A DNA stretch of 64,000 nucleotides, from assembly GCF_032484785.1 (NCBI RefSeq), contig NZ_JAUETR010000001.1, forward strand, positions 5,149,501 to 5,213,500, in the 5' to 3' direction. Positions 35,027 through 43,977 of the stretch are shown here, piece after piece. The position numbers and the translations under genes were made by a program. Within the stretch, counting starts at the first letter, position 1. Every line of letters starts with the position of its first letter. Below the pieces are notes generated by a model, which did not search any database, was not told the origin of the DNA, and was given only the letters and a program-made list of their open reading frames with translations. The DNA is from Bradyrhizobium sp. SZCCHNS1050. Its GTDB lineage: Bacteria; Pseudomonadota; Alphaproteobacteria; Rhizobiales; Xanthobacteraceae.

Positions 35027-36106
35027 ATGCCCTCCACCAACGCACTCCACATCGCAGTCCTCCCCGGCGACGGCATCGGTCCTGAAGTCATGGCGCCGGC
35101 ACTCGAAGTGCTGCGCAAGGTCGAGGCCAAGGCCGGCCTGTCGTTCCGGTTCACCGAGGCCCAGGCCGGCGCGAACAACTATCTCGCGACCGGCGTCTCG
35201 ATCGCCGACTCCACGATCCGGCTGTGCGAAGAGGCGGACGCGATCCTGCTTGGCGCCTGCGGGCTGCCGTCGGTGCGCTATCCCGACAACACCGAGATCG
35301 CGCCGCAGATCGAGCTGCGCTTCCATTTCGACCTTTATGCCGGCGTGCGGCCGGCGCGGCTGATCCCGGGCGTGCCGAGTCCGATCGTCGGCGCCGCCGA
35401 GCGCGGCATCGACTTCGTCGTGATCCGCGAGTCCACCGAAGGCCTGTTCGCTTCGATGGGCAAAGGTGTCGTGACGCATGAGGAGGCGCGCGAGACCCTC
35501 GTCATCACCCGCAAGACATCCGAGCGGCTGTTCAACTTCTCCTTCAAGCTCGCCGCCCGGCGCCGCGCGCGCGGCCGCTCGGGGACTTTAGCCTGCGTCG
35601 ACAAGGCCAACGTCTTCAAGGCCTTCGCCTACTTCCGTAAGATCTTCGACGAGGTCGCTCAACTTCATCCGGACGTGAAGACGGACCGCCTCTACATCGA
35701 TGCTTGCGCGCTCATGCTGGTGAAGCGCCCGTGGGATTTCGACGTTCTGGTCACCGAGAACATGTTCGGCGATATCCTGTCCGATCTCGCCGCCGGTCTC
35801 GTCGGCGGCATGGGCATGGCGCCGTCGGCCGACATCGGCGATCGCCACGCCGTGTTCCAGCCCTGCCACGGCACCGCGCCCGACATCATGGGGCAGGGCA
35901 AGGCCAACCCGACCGCGATGATCCTGTCGGCCGCGATGATGCTGGACTGGCTGGCGGACACCCATGGCATCGAGGGGGCAGCCGAGGCGGCCCAGCGGAT
36001 CGAGCAGGCCGTCGACCAGGTCTACGCATCCGGCCTCAAGCCATTCGAGTTCGGTGGCAATGCCGGCACGATCGACGTGACCAGGGCGGTGCTGGAGGCG
36101 CTCTAA
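35027..36106 (+). CDS. isocitrate/isopropylmalate-dehydrogenase family enzyme
   Basis: A 359-residue NAD-dependent decarboxylating beta-hydroxyacid dehydrogenase. Visible: PGDGIGPEV at the N-terminus, the family signature VTENMFGDILSDLAAGLVGG (metal-binding aspartates), FQPCHGTAPDIMGQGKANP near the C-terminus. The substrate loop differs from classical LeuB and Icd (RESTEGLFASMGKGVV), so the substrate could be isopropylmalate, tartrate/malate or another hydroxydiacid; I cannot decide. ATG 35027 is used, with a weak ribosome site; ATG 34988 in the repeat is unlikely. Its stop overlaps that of the convergent enoyl-CoA hydratase by 4 bases. Confidence 0.82.
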   Translation: MPSTNALHIAVLPGDGIGPEVMAPALEVLRKVEAKAGLSFRFTEAQAGANNYLATGVSIADSTIRLCEEADAILLGACGLPSVRYPDNTEIAPQIELRFHFDLYAGVRPARLIPGVPSPIVGAAERGIDFVVIRESTEGLFASMGKGVVTHEEARETLVITRKTSERLFNFSFKLAARRRARGRSGTLACVDKANVFKAFAYFRKIFDEVAQLHPDVKTDRLYIDACALMLVKRPWDFDVLVTENMFGDILSDLAAGLVGGMGMAPSADIGDRHAVFQPCHGTAPDIMGQGKANPTAMILSAAMMLDWLADTHGIEGAAEAAQRIEQAVDQVYASGLKPFEFGGNAGTIDVTRAVLEAL

Positions 36107-36924
36107 AGTCCCTTGAAGGCTGGCTTGCGCTTCTCCATGAAGGCGCGGCGGCCCTCGCGGAAATCCTCCGAATCCATGCAGATGTCGCCGATCCGCTTGA
36201 TGGCTTCCATGTCGCGGCGGCTTTCGTCCTTCAGCACCTCGGCGATGGTGATCTTGGCGGCCTTGACCGCCAGCGGCGCATTGACGGCAATGGTGCGGGC
36301 GATCTCCAGCGTGGCCGGCAGCAGTTCGTCGTTGCTCATCATCCGGTCGACGAGGCCGATCCGCAGCGCCTCCGCGGCATCGATCCGCAGGCCCGTATAG
36401 AGCAGCAGCCGCGCCTGCGACGGGCCGACCAGTGACACCAGGTTGCGCAGGCCGTCATAGCCATAGGCGATGCCGAGCCTGGCGGCGGGGATGCCGAACT
36501 GGCTGTCCGCGGCGGCGAAGCGCATGTCGGTCAGCATCGCGATCTGCAGGCCGCCGCCGAGGCAGAAGCCGCTGATGCAGGCGATCGTCGGCTTCGGGTA
36601 GCCGGCGAGCAGCGCCCGCTGGGCGGCGCTTCGCTCGGCATAGGCCTCCGAGGCCGCGGCATTGTGGCGGCTCTGCTCGAACTGGCTGATGTCGGCGCCG
36701 GACACGAAGGCCTTGCCGCCGGCGCCGGTCAGCACCACGACCCGGATCGCGTCATCGTCGCGCAGCGCGACCAGTGCCTGGCCAAGCCCCTCCCACATCT
36801 CCAGCGACATCGCATTGCGCTTGTCCGGGTTGTTGAAGGTGATGATGCCGACGCCATCGCCCGCTCTGGTCATGAGGATCTTGTCCCCGGCGAAGGTGGT
36901 GGGGAGCTCGGAGATAGTCGGCAT
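36103..36924 (-). CDS. enoyl-CoA hydratase/isomerase family protein
   Basis: A 273-residue crotonase-fold protein. Oxyanion hole segments are visible as KAFVSGADISQFE (first) and ISGFCLGGGLQIAMLTDMRFA (second). It adds water to, or isomerises, an acyl-CoA; substrate unknown. The catalytic acid position typical of crotonase is in the GIPAARLGIAY segment, where one of the two usual glutamates is not obvious, so a hydratase assignment is provisional. ATG 36922-36924 is chosen; a longer reading to 36966 exists. It converges with the decarboxylating dehydrogenase. Upstream is a 439-base gene-free spacer that should hold its promoter. Confidence 0.82.
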   Translation of the reverse strand: MPTISELPTTFAGDKILMTRAGDGVGIITFNNPDKRNAMSLEMWEGLGQALVALRDDDAIRVVVLTGAGGKAFVSGADISQFEQSRHNAAASEAYAERSAAQRALLAGYPKPTIACISGFCLGGGLQIAMLTDMRFAAADSQFGIPAARLGIAYGYDGLRNLVSLVGPSQARLLLYTGLRIDAAEALRIGLVDRMMSNDELLPATLEIARTIAVNAPLAVKAAKITIAEVLKDESRRDMEAIKRIGDICMDSEDFREGRRAFMEKRKPAFKGL

Positions 36925-37363
36925 GTGGGTCCGTCCGCAGGAGGGCAGGCGGCCGGCATCGTTCACCGCGCCGGTGACGGCGTCAATGCAAGTTCAGGAC
37001 ATGATGGGCAGGCAAAGGGACGTTCGGGCCGAGCTCTCGACCTGTGCACGGGTGGCCCAGGAGAGGACGCGCAGCGTTCATGATCAGCGTCGGCCGGACG
37101 GAACCGAAACGCCGGCATGCCGCCACTTCCTATGACGGCAGAGAGCACGAGATTATAAAAGCGACGAAGCCTCAGACCGCGCAGCGATCGCTGTGCGGAC
37201 GAGAAGGGCCGGTGTGTCGGCCGCGCCGATCGCTCGGCCTTGAGCCGAGGCAGTGAACTCGCCCGAGCTGGCAGAGCGCCTGGCGCCCCCAAGTTGCGCC
37301 CTCGAGCGAAGATGGCCCATATCCATCACGGGCAGACCTGTCTGACGGATCAGACAGCCTTGC
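36925..37363. other. 439-base spacer without a gene
   Basis: This stretch separates the enoyl-CoA hydratase start from the XRE regulator stop. Both genes read leftward, so the hydratase promoter must be here. I see no FixK box, no sigma-54 motif, no strong hairpin and no frame with coding character. I cannot say more from the sequence. Confidence 0.6.
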
Positions 37364-37759
37364 CTATTCTTCGTTCGCTGCGATCGATTCCATCAAGGAT
37401 ACCAGCTGACGTTGCACGGTCTGGTCCTTGATCTTGCTGTAGGCGCGCAGCAACCGCAGGCTGAAGGCTGAGTCCAGGAACAGGAGGCTCTCGACCTCGC
37501 GCGCCTTGCTGTCGCCGTCGTAGAAGAACGTCACAGGCACGTCGAGCGCGGTGGCGATCTGCTGCAGACGCGCAGCGCCGACCCGGTTGACGCCCTTCTC
37601 GTACTTCTGGACCTGCTGGAAGCTCACGCCGAGCTTCTCGCCGAGCTCGGCCTGCGAGATCTTCTGCTCTACACGCCGCAGGCGAATCCGCTTGCCGAGC
37701 TCGATGTCGGGCTTGCCCGCACTGCGCTGCTTCATTTTCTTTGCCGCTGATTTGTTCAT
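37364..37759 (-). CDS. XRE-family regulator, PhrR/PraR-like
   Basis: A 131-residue Cro/C1-type DNA-binding protein. The helix-turn-helix occupies about 24-78 (RRVEQKISQAELGEKLGV then SFQQVQKYEKGVNRVG); the C-terminal half (about 90-131) is helical and leucine-rich and likely dimerises. Size and sequence type resemble the rhizobial PhrR/PraR group (PraR represses reb and biofilm/attachment genes in other rhizobia), but orthology cannot be proved here. It begins 7 bases after the stop of the LysR gene upstream on the same strand, so the two are probably one transcript. ATG 37757-37759. Confidence 0.8.
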   Translation of the reverse strand: MNKSAAKKMKQRSAGKPDIELGKRIRLRRVEQKISQAELGEKLGVSFQQVQKYEKGVNRVGAARLQQIATALDVPVTFFYDGDSKAREVESLLFLDSAFSLRLLRAYSKIKDQTVQRQLVSLMESIAANEE

Positions 37760-37766
37760 ACTGATT

Positions 37767-38987
37767 TTACCGTCCTTCCATCGGAAAGCCCCCGAATAGA
37801 TGGGTCAGGGGTTCACCCATATATACTGTTTTAAGTTGCTGTGGATGAATGAATTCGTCTTTAAACCACGGGTATTTGCCAGGGTTAAAAGCCTCGACCA
37901 GCCAGTCGATCATGTGACGCACCCTAGGGATGCGTCCGGTGGTGGCATGATAAGACAGCCAGATGTCGTAGGACCACTTGAGGTCAACCTCCAGTGGTAT
38001 GATCTTCCCGCCCAGGGCACTCGCATAGGTTGGGAAGACCCCGATGCCGGCGCCGTGCGCCACGGCCCAGTAATTGGCGCTCGAGACATTGGTGGTCATC
38101 GCGATCAGGTCCCGCTGTTCGAAACCGGGGAAGATGGTGGCGAAGGCGGCATTGGCGGCGGCTTCGTCCGCCACCTGCAGAACCAAGCGGTGTTTGACGA
38201 GATCGTCAATCGTCTTTGGGATGCCAAATATCTCCAAATATTTCTCGCTCGCAAAGCACATCAGGTGCATGCGGCCAAGCCGGACCAGCTTGACGTCGAG
38301 CGCCGCCGGCCGGGAGAGGTGGATGGCGACGTCGGCCTCGTGACGCGACACGTCGGCCGAGCGCATCGCGCAATAGAGATCGACCATGACGTTGGGAAAG
38401 CTCTGCTGAAATTCGACCAGCCGGGGCGCCAGCCAGAACGTGCCGAGCCCCTCGGTCACCGCGACCCGGACCTCGCCCGACGCAGCGCCGGCGAGACCAT
38501 CGCCCGCGCGCAGCAACTCGAATGACGCGGCCTCCATGTGCTCGACGGCGGAGACCACCAGCGCGCCTTCGTCGGTCAGCCGAGCGCCGTGGACATCGCG
38601 CGTGAACAGCGTCGCGCCGATCTGCCGCTCGAAATCATCGATGCGTCGCCGTACGGCATTGATCGAGAGCGTCAGCCGCTCGGCCGCGGAGCGAAAGCTG
38701 CCGGCCCTGACAACCTCGAGGAATATCCGCGCTGCATCCCAGTCGGTGAGGCTTGCCTGCGCCGATTTGCTCACGGTCGACTTGGCCGGGGCGGCCCGGC
38801 CCGTCGCAGTTCTTGCCGGCTTGCTCGCCGTTGCGCCCTTGGCGCCGCCACTCTCTCGGCTCAGTTCAATGCTCGATCCTGCCCCAGCAGACGAGCCGCC
38901 GTGCTCCCCTGGTGCCAGCGTCGCAGGGGTCTCGGCTAGTTCCCGGCGTTCCTTCTGAGGAACGCCCCGTTCCGCCGCAACGCGCAT
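37767..38987 (-). CDS. LysR-family regulator with long N-terminal extension
   Basis: A 406-residue regulator. A LysR helix-turn-helix (about 81-140, with WDAARIFLEVVRAGSFRSAA then SINAVRRRIDDFERQIG) and effector domain (about 170-380) are preceded by about 80 residues of alanine-, serine- and lysine-rich disordered sequence (SKPARTATGRAAPAKST). Ordinary LysR proteins start 2-10 residues before the HTH. The frame is continuous and the usage is similar throughout, but TTG/GTG starts nearer the HTH cannot be excluded. The XRE gene follows after 7 bases. Target unknown; the spacer 38988-39481 upstream is gene-free. Confidence 0.8.
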   Translation of the reverse strand: MRVAAERGVPQKERRELAETPATLAPGEHGGSSAGAGSSIELSRESGGAKGATASKPARTATGRAAPAKSTVSKSAQASLTDWDAARIFLEVVRAGSFRSAAERLTLSINAVRRRIDDFERQIGATLFTRDVHGARLTDEGALVVSAVEHMEAASFELLRAGDGLAGAASGEVRVAVTEGLGTFWLAPRLVEFQQSFPNVMVDLYCAMRSADVSRHEADVAIHLSRPAALDVKLVRLGRMHLMCFASEKYLEIFGIPKTIDDLVKHRLVLQVADEAAANAAFATIFPGFEQRDLIAMTTNVSSANYWAVAHGAGIGVFPTYASALGGKIIPLEVDLKWSYDIWLSYHATTGRIPRVRHMIDWLVEAFNPGKYPWFKDEFIHPQQLKTVYMGEPLTHLFGGFPMEGR

Positions 38988-39481
38988 ACAAGCTCTCTCC
39001 GCCTGCTAGAGTGATTCCGATAAATTACGGGCAGGGCACGTTCGTGCCATGATTTGGTTGAGCGATCGAGGGTCGATGAGTCTGCCACCTTCAGTTCTCT
39101 GCAGCATGGTCTTACTGCCAGCAGATGCGCGGTCTGACACATCATGTAGGACAGGGACACGCTTAACGCGAGTCGAACCTAAGATCGACGGTTTTTGCCT
39201 CGACCGCAATGAAATGGTATTCGAAGATGGGCCGTTGTCATGCTATCGTGATGAACGGATCGTGGCGCTAATTCATCGAATGCCGGGGAGCGGTGATGTC
39301 TCTTCACCCTGCGTCATGCCAGGACGCCGTCGTGCCGTCCCAGGGGGTAGGTGCATGGCTCGGCTGAGCCGCATCGGCAAAGCGCAGGGGAGCAACGACA
39401 TGACGTATTTGGAAGCCATCCGCGAGTCGGGAGTTGCTCGGCTCCATCTCGTCGCACGCTACTAGAACGGAAACGACGCCT
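38988..39481. other. 494-base spacer without a convincing gene
   Basis: Between the divergent LysR gene and the 88-residue ORF. It contains a small hairpin GGCACGTTCGTGCC near 39037-39050. Frames open here (one runs 39049-39465 on the plus strand) have no ribosome site, are cysteine/methionine-scattered and look non-coding. The LysR promoter is expected in the left half. Confidence 0.5.
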
Positions 39482-39748
39482 GTGGCCAATTCAGACGAAC
39501 AAATGCTTGCAGTGCTTGCGTCCCTCGAGCAGTGCCGCGCCATGCTCGCGGCGACGGGCAATCGCGAATCGGCGCATTTGGTCTCGGTTGCCATCCTCGA
39601 CCTGCGCATGAAGCTGAACCGTCTGAGCGAGGACGATCTGAAATCGCTTTGCGATGAGATGGTTCAAGCCGACAATCCCGACAAGCTGCGCGATGCGAAG
39701 CTGCAGCCAGGTCAGCGCCGGCCACCGTTGCTTCGAGTGGTGAAATAG
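39482..39748 (+). CDS. small conserved-looking protein, unknown function
   Basis: An 88-residue, mostly helical, soluble protein beginning at GTG 39482 (MANSDEQMLAVLASLEQ) with ending PGQRRPPLLRVVK. An alternative ATG is at 39503. Heptad-like leucines (LDLRMKLNRLSEDDLKSL) suggest a coiled coil or short helical hairpin. I do not recognise a family. Upstream has ACGGAAACGACG, a modest ribosome site. It stands alone, followed by 304 gene-free bases. Codon use resembles neighbours, which is the main support. Confidence 0.55.
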   Translation: MANSDEQMLAVLASLEQCRAMLAATGNRESAHLVSVAILDLRMKLNRLSEDDLKSLCDEMVQADNPDKLRDAKLQPGQRRPPLLRVVK

Positions 39749-40052
39749 CACAGTTCGGTGTGTGCACAAGGGTGCATTTGGCGCATTTGTGATATGTCGT
39801 GATCCCACGGTGAGGCGCGCGCCGGCTCGCAGACGAGCCGGTTGAAGCGAGGCGACACTCCCTATCGGGGCGGGGGACTTCGCCAATGAGGCCCCGATCC
39901 GGGGGCGTCGGGCTCTATCCTGGCGAAAGCCCCCAGGCCGTGATCATCGTTGACCGCCGTAACTTCGGCACGTCTGTTGCGTATTCCCCGCATCGGCGGC
40001 AAGAAGCGTCGTGCCCCGGCTTGCGCCTGGAGGGGCGTATCGCGGGACTCGC
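39749..40052. other. 304-base spacer before ccdA
   Basis: Contains a perfect 8-bp hairpin, CCGGCTCG (39822-39829), loop CAGA, CGAGCCGG (39834-39841), and a longer weak pairing ATCGGGGC/GCCCCGAT around 39864-39898. No T-runs follow. The hairpin may end the small-ORF message. No FixK box is seen even though CcdA is needed for cytochrome c assembly. Confidence 0.5.
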
Positions 40053-40787
40053 ATGATCCAGAACGTATCGATTCCGGCCGCGTTCATTGCTGGCTTGGTC
40101 AGTTTTCTTTCGCCCTGCGTGCTACCGCTGGTTCCTCCGTATTTGATCTATCTCACCGGCGCCACGATCGAGCACATCGAGAGCGACGAGCCTCCGGCCG
40201 CGTCGCGTCGCGCCGTGATGATCTCGGCCGCACTGTTCGTGCTGGGCTTCTCCACCGTGTTCGTGATGCTGGGGGCGAGCGCCTCGCTGATCGGCGGCCT
40301 GATCCGGGCCTGGTCGGAGCAGTTGTCCATCCTCGCCGGCGTCGTCATCATCGTGATGGGCCTGCACTTCCTCGGCCTGACGCGGATCTCGTTCCTGATG
40401 CGCGAAGGGCGGCTGCCGATCCCCAAGCCGGTCGGCCTGTGGGGCGCCTATGTCATGGGGCTCGCCTTCGCCTTCGGCTGGACGCCGTGCATCGGGCCGA
40501 TCCTGGCGGCGATCCTCTCGATCGCAGCTGCGGAGACGACGGTCGCCAAGGGGGCCGGGCTTCTTGCCGTCTATTCCGCCGGCCTCGGCATTCCGTTCCT
40601 GGTCGCGGCGTTCATGATCGAACAGTTCTCGGCGCTGTTCATCCGCATGCGTGGCCATCTCGTGAACATCGAGCGCGCGATGGGCGTGCTGATGATCGCC
40701 ACCGGCATCGGCTTTCTCACTGGCGCGGTCTCGACCTTCAGCATCTGGCTGCTCGAGACGTTCCCGGCGCTGCAGAGGTTCGGCTGA
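40053..40787 (+). CDS. ccdA: cytochrome c biogenesis membrane protein CcdA
   Basis: A 244-residue thiol-disulfide carrier with six membrane helices and a pseudo-symmetric layout. It moves reducing power from cytoplasmic thioredoxin to periplasmic haem-binding cysteines. The essential cysteines are C22 (LSPCVLPLVPPY) and C146 (GWTPCIGPIL), each in the conserved PC motif of its half. Helices are visible as LFVLGFSTVFVMLGASAS, LSILAGVVIIVMGLHFL and others. ATG 40053 is used; a longer reading to 40011 lacks support. It may serve the cbb3 cytochromes of this window as well as others. It ends 7 bases from the convergent kinase gene. Confidence 0.9.
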   Translation: MIQNVSIPAAFIAGLVSFLSPCVLPLVPPYLIYLTGATIEHIESDEPPAASRRAVMISAALFVLGFSTVFVMLGASASLIGGLIRAWSEQLSILAGVVIIVMGLHFLGLTRISFLMREGRLPIPKPVGLWGAYVMGLAFAFGWTPCIGPILAAILSIAAAETTVAKGAGLLAVYSAGLGIPFLVAAFMIEQFSALFIRMRGHLVNIERAMGVLMIATGIGFLTGAVSTFSIWLLETFPALQRFG

Positions 40788-40793
40788 CGCGGC

Positions 40794-42311
40794 TCAATCG
40801 TCGAGCTTGCAGGTGATGGTGTAGACCACGCCCGGCGGCAGGAAGTCGACCGTGGCCTCGCCGCCGAGCTGATCGCGCGCGCTGCGCTCGATCAGGCGGG
40901 AGCCGAAGCCGCGCTGGATCGGCGCCGAGACCACCGGGCCGCCGGTTTCCTGCCACACCAGCCGCAGCCGTGCCGGCAGCTTCTTCGCCGCGTCGGCCGC
41001 GTTCGCCAGCTCCCAGGACAGATCGACCGTGCCGGTGTCGTTGGAGAACGCACCATATTTGGCGGCGTTGGTTGCGATCTCATGCACGATCATCGACAGC
41101 ACGACGGCGAGCCGCGGCGACAGCGCCACCTTCGGGCCGGAGATCCTGATGCGGTCGGGCGTGTTGAGGCGGTAGGGCTTGAGCACGCGCTCGATCACGT
41201 CCTGCAGCTCAGAACCCTGCCATTTCTCCTTGCTGAGCAGATTATGCGCCTCGGCGAGCGCGCCGAGCCGGCCCTCGAACTTCTCACGCTCAAGGCGGCT
41301 GGCGCTGCGGAAGGTCTGCACCGCGATCGCCTGCAGGATCGCCAGCGTGTTCTTGACCCGGTGATTGAGCTCCTCGATCAGCAGGTCGTGCAGCATCTCG
41401 GCGCGCGCGATCGTCGTCGCCATCCGCACCGCGAAGGCCAGACCGATCGCCAGCATGATGCCGCCGAGCAGGCTGGTGACGGCGAGGTTGCGCCACAACG
41501 GCGCAACCAGCGAATCCTCGGCGATGCCGGCGCCGATGGTCCATCCGGTGAGGGTGGAATGGGTGAAGCTCGACAGCAGCGGCACGCCCTCGAGCGATAC
41601 GCTCGACAGCGTCGCCTCCTGCTCGCTGCGCATGCGATCAAACACCGAGGGCGAGGCCTGCTTGCCTATCGTCTCCGCCGGATTTGGCACGCGTGCGAAG
41701 ACGGTCGCCTGGCGGTCGAGCAGCGACAAGGTCCAGTCCGGATTCGGCCGCTGCTTTTCCAGGATGGTCTGGAACATCTCGATCGGCGGGCTGAACGAGA
41801 TGTCATAGACGACCTCGCCGTCGCGAAAGACGGGCACCTCGACGGTGACGATCAGGCTCTTCTTCACGACGCCGTAGAACAGGTCGGAATATTGCGGCTG
41901 CCGGGTCTCGAACACGCGGCGGGTGATCTCGCGGTTGTTGCGCGTCGGCAGGTGAGCCGTATCCGTCGTCGCCGACGAGAACAGCTGGCGTCCGTTGCGG
42001 TCGGCGACCACGATCGTGCCGTTCTTGCCGTACTGCTCGAGGAAGCCCGTCGCGATCGGCCGGAAGCGTTCGAAATCGCCGGTGGTCAGGGCATCGGTCA
42101 GCGCCAGGACCTGAACGCCGCCAGTCATGCGCTGCATTTCGGCATCGAGCGTCAGCCGGATGCTGCGCACCGTCTCCAGCACGCGCTGACGGGCGTCGCT
42201 GCGATCCTGCATGTAGCTGTGCAAGACGATTCCGCCTGCGAACAGGATGAGCGGCAGTGTGGTCCCTGCGACCAGAAGAGCAAGCCGGATCGGCAGGGAG
42301 AGTTTTGGCAC
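40794..42311 (-). CDS. HWE/HisKA2-type sensor histidine kinase
   Basis: A 505-residue membrane kinase: helix 1 about 8-31, periplasmic dCache-like sensor about 35-270, helix 2 about 276-298, then a HisKA_2/HWE dimerisation domain with phosphoacceptor H317 in ELNHRVKNTLA and an HATPase domain (HEIATNAAKYGAFS is the N-box; RGFGSRLIERS the G-box). These kinases often feed PhyR-type or light/stress networks in alphaproteobacteria. No cognate response regulator gene is next to it, so the partner must be elsewhere. It faces ccdA tail to tail. Signal unknown. Confidence 0.85.
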   Translation of the reverse strand: MPKLSLPIRLALLVAGTTLPLILFAGGIVLHSYMQDRSDARQRVLETVRSIRLTLDAEMQRMTGGVQVLALTDALTTGDFERFRPIATGFLEQYGKNGTIVVADRNGRQLFSSATTDTAHLPTRNNREITRRVFETRQPQYSDLFYGVVKKSLIVTVEVPVFRDGEVVYDISFSPPIEMFQTILEKQRPNPDWTLSLLDRQATVFARVPNPAETIGKQASPSVFDRMRSEQEATLSSVSLEGVPLLSSFTHSTLTGWTIGAGIAEDSLVAPLWRNLAVTSLLGGIMLAIGLAFAVRMATTIARAEMLHDLLIEELNHRVKNTLAILQAIAVQTFRSASRLEREKFEGRLGALAEAHNLLSKEKWQGSELQDVIERVLKPYRLNTPDRIRISGPKVALSPRLAVVLSMIVHEIATNAAKYGAFSNDTGTVDLSWELANAADAAKKLPARLRLVWQETGGPVVSAPIQRGFGSRLIERSARDQLGGEATVDFLPPGVVYTITCKLDD

Positions 42312-42553
42312 GGATGCCCCGTTTGAGCTGGCGCTGCTGATCGCCGTTGGGACTGACGCAGGCGGGAGACGCGTCGGGCGGAGGCGAATTTGTGCGGCGA
42401 GCGCATATCAGGCTGGAGCGGCTGCCTCCGCAAGGGCTCGGCGGTTGCAGCCGTTCACATGACTGTCAGCATAAGAGAGCACCGCGTGCACGCCAAGCGC
42501 AACGCGCGGGGATCGCCGGTTCCCTGAGCGGCTTTACCGCCACGACGCCGCTC

Positions 42554-43828
42554 CTAGACGTTGCTTTCGGTGATCGCCGCGTACACCATCGTGCGCAGCT
42601 CGCGGCGGATCGGGTAGGCGCTCGACGGCAAGACCTGGGTCATGAAGATCGTGATCAGCTCCTCGGCCGGGTCGATCCAGAACGCCGTGGAGGCCGCACC
42701 GCCCCAGGCATATTCGCCGGCGCTGCCGGGAATCAACGTCTTGGCCGGATCCATCGTCACCGAGAAGCCGAGACCGAAGCCGATCCCGTTATAGGCTGCT
42801 TCCGCGAACATCGAGCGCGACAGCGCCGGCAGGTCGACGCCGCCCGGCAGATGGTTCGAGGTCATCAGCTTCAGCGTCTTCGGTCCGAGCAGCCTGACGC
42901 CGCCGAGCTCGCCGCCATTGAGCAATGCGCGGCAGAACGTCAGATAGTCGGCCGTGGTCGAGCACAGGCCGCCGCCGCCGGAGATGAAGTCGGGCGGGCT
43001 CAGGAACGAGCTGGTCGCCGGGTCGTCCTGCAAGGTCAGGCCGCCCTTGCGATCGGCGGCGTGGAACGACAAGGCGCCGCCGGCATCGGCCGAGTAGCAC
43101 GCCGCCAGCCGGTGCGCCTTCGCCGCGGGCACGTGGAAATCGGTGTCGCTCATGCCGAGCGGATCGAAGATGCGCTGCTTCAGGACTTGCTCGAACGGCT
43201 GGTCGGCGATCTTGCCGACGAGATAGCCGACCACGTCGGTCGAGACCGAGTAGTTCCAGGCCTCGCCCGGCGAGAATTCGAGCGGAATACGCGAGAGATC
43301 ATCGATCATCGACTGCAGCGTTCCCGCCTTTTCGACTGCGCCGATCTTGGCGTCGCGATAGGCGGCATCGACGTTCGATCGCTGCTGGAAGCCGTAGGTC
43401 AGGCCGGAGGTGTGGCGCAGCAGGTCGACGATCAGCATCGGCCGCGACGGCGGCCGGCTGACAAAGGCCGGCGCGGTGCCGGCGACGAACACGCCGAGAT
43501 TCTTCCACTCCGGAATGTATTTCGCGACCGGCTCGTCGAGCGCGACCTTGCCTTCCTCGACCAGCATCATGAAGGCGACCGAGGTGATCGGCTTGGTCAT
43601 CGAATAGATGCGGTAGATCGTGTCGTCCCTGACCGGGACCTTGCGCTCGACGTCGGCATAGCCGAGCGAGCTCGCATGCACGATCTTGCCGCGGCGATAG
43701 ACCATCAACTGCGTCCCGGGAAAGCGGCCGGCCTCGACATAGCGCTGCCGCAGATGGGCATCGATGCGATCGAGCGCGGCTTTCGACATGCCGACGGTTT
43801 CGGGCGAGGCGGGTGTCGGGGCGAGCAT
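42554..43828 (-). CDS. serine hydrolase, beta-lactamase/EstB family
   Basis: A 424-residue class C beta-lactamase-fold protein. Nucleophile S76 in S-M-T-K (general base K79), tyrosine motif Y193-S-V, and the third box near WGGAAS, which stands in place of the usual KTG. These features fit esterases or peptidases of the EstB type rather than true beta-lactamases. There is no clear signal peptide, so it is probably cytoplasmic. ATG 43826-43828. The dioxygenase gene starts 149 bases away in the other direction; the HWE kinase start lies 242 bases from its stop, with nothing recognisable between. Confidence 0.83.
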   Translation of the reverse strand: MLAPTPASPETVGMSKAALDRIDAHLRQRYVEAGRFPGTQLMVYRRGKIVHASSLGYADVERKVPVRDDTIYRIYSMTKPITSVAFMMLVEEGKVALDEPVAKYIPEWKNLGVFVAGTAPAFVSRPPSRPMLIVDLLRHTSGLTYGFQQRSNVDAAYRDAKIGAVEKAGTLQSMIDDLSRIPLEFSPGEAWNYSVSTDVVGYLVGKIADQPFEQVLKQRIFDPLGMSDTDFHVPAAKAHRLAACYSADAGGALSFHAADRKGGLTLQDDPATSSFLSPPDFISGGGGLCSTTADYLTFCRALLNGGELGGVRLLGPKTLKLMTSNHLPGGVDLPALSRSMFAEAAYNGIGFGLGFSVTMDPAKTLIPGSAGEYAWGGAASTAFWIDPAEELITIFMTQVLPSSAYPIRRELRTMVYAAITESNV

Positions 43829-43977
43829 CGGGCGTCTCCGCTATGATCGGTTTCTGGCGGCCTGCGCGAGGATCGGCCGCGCATCCCGTTTGTTCCGGGT
43901 GATAGCCGAAAATCGCGCCGCGTCCAATGGCAGGCCAGGCATGCGTCGTGTACCCTTTGCGCCGGGAGGAATTGGCA

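Noticed and set aside
39049..39465. 138-residue plus-strand frame upstream of the 88-residue ORF.
   Set aside because: No ribosome site, no domain, poor codon use, and scattered cysteines; regarded as spacer.
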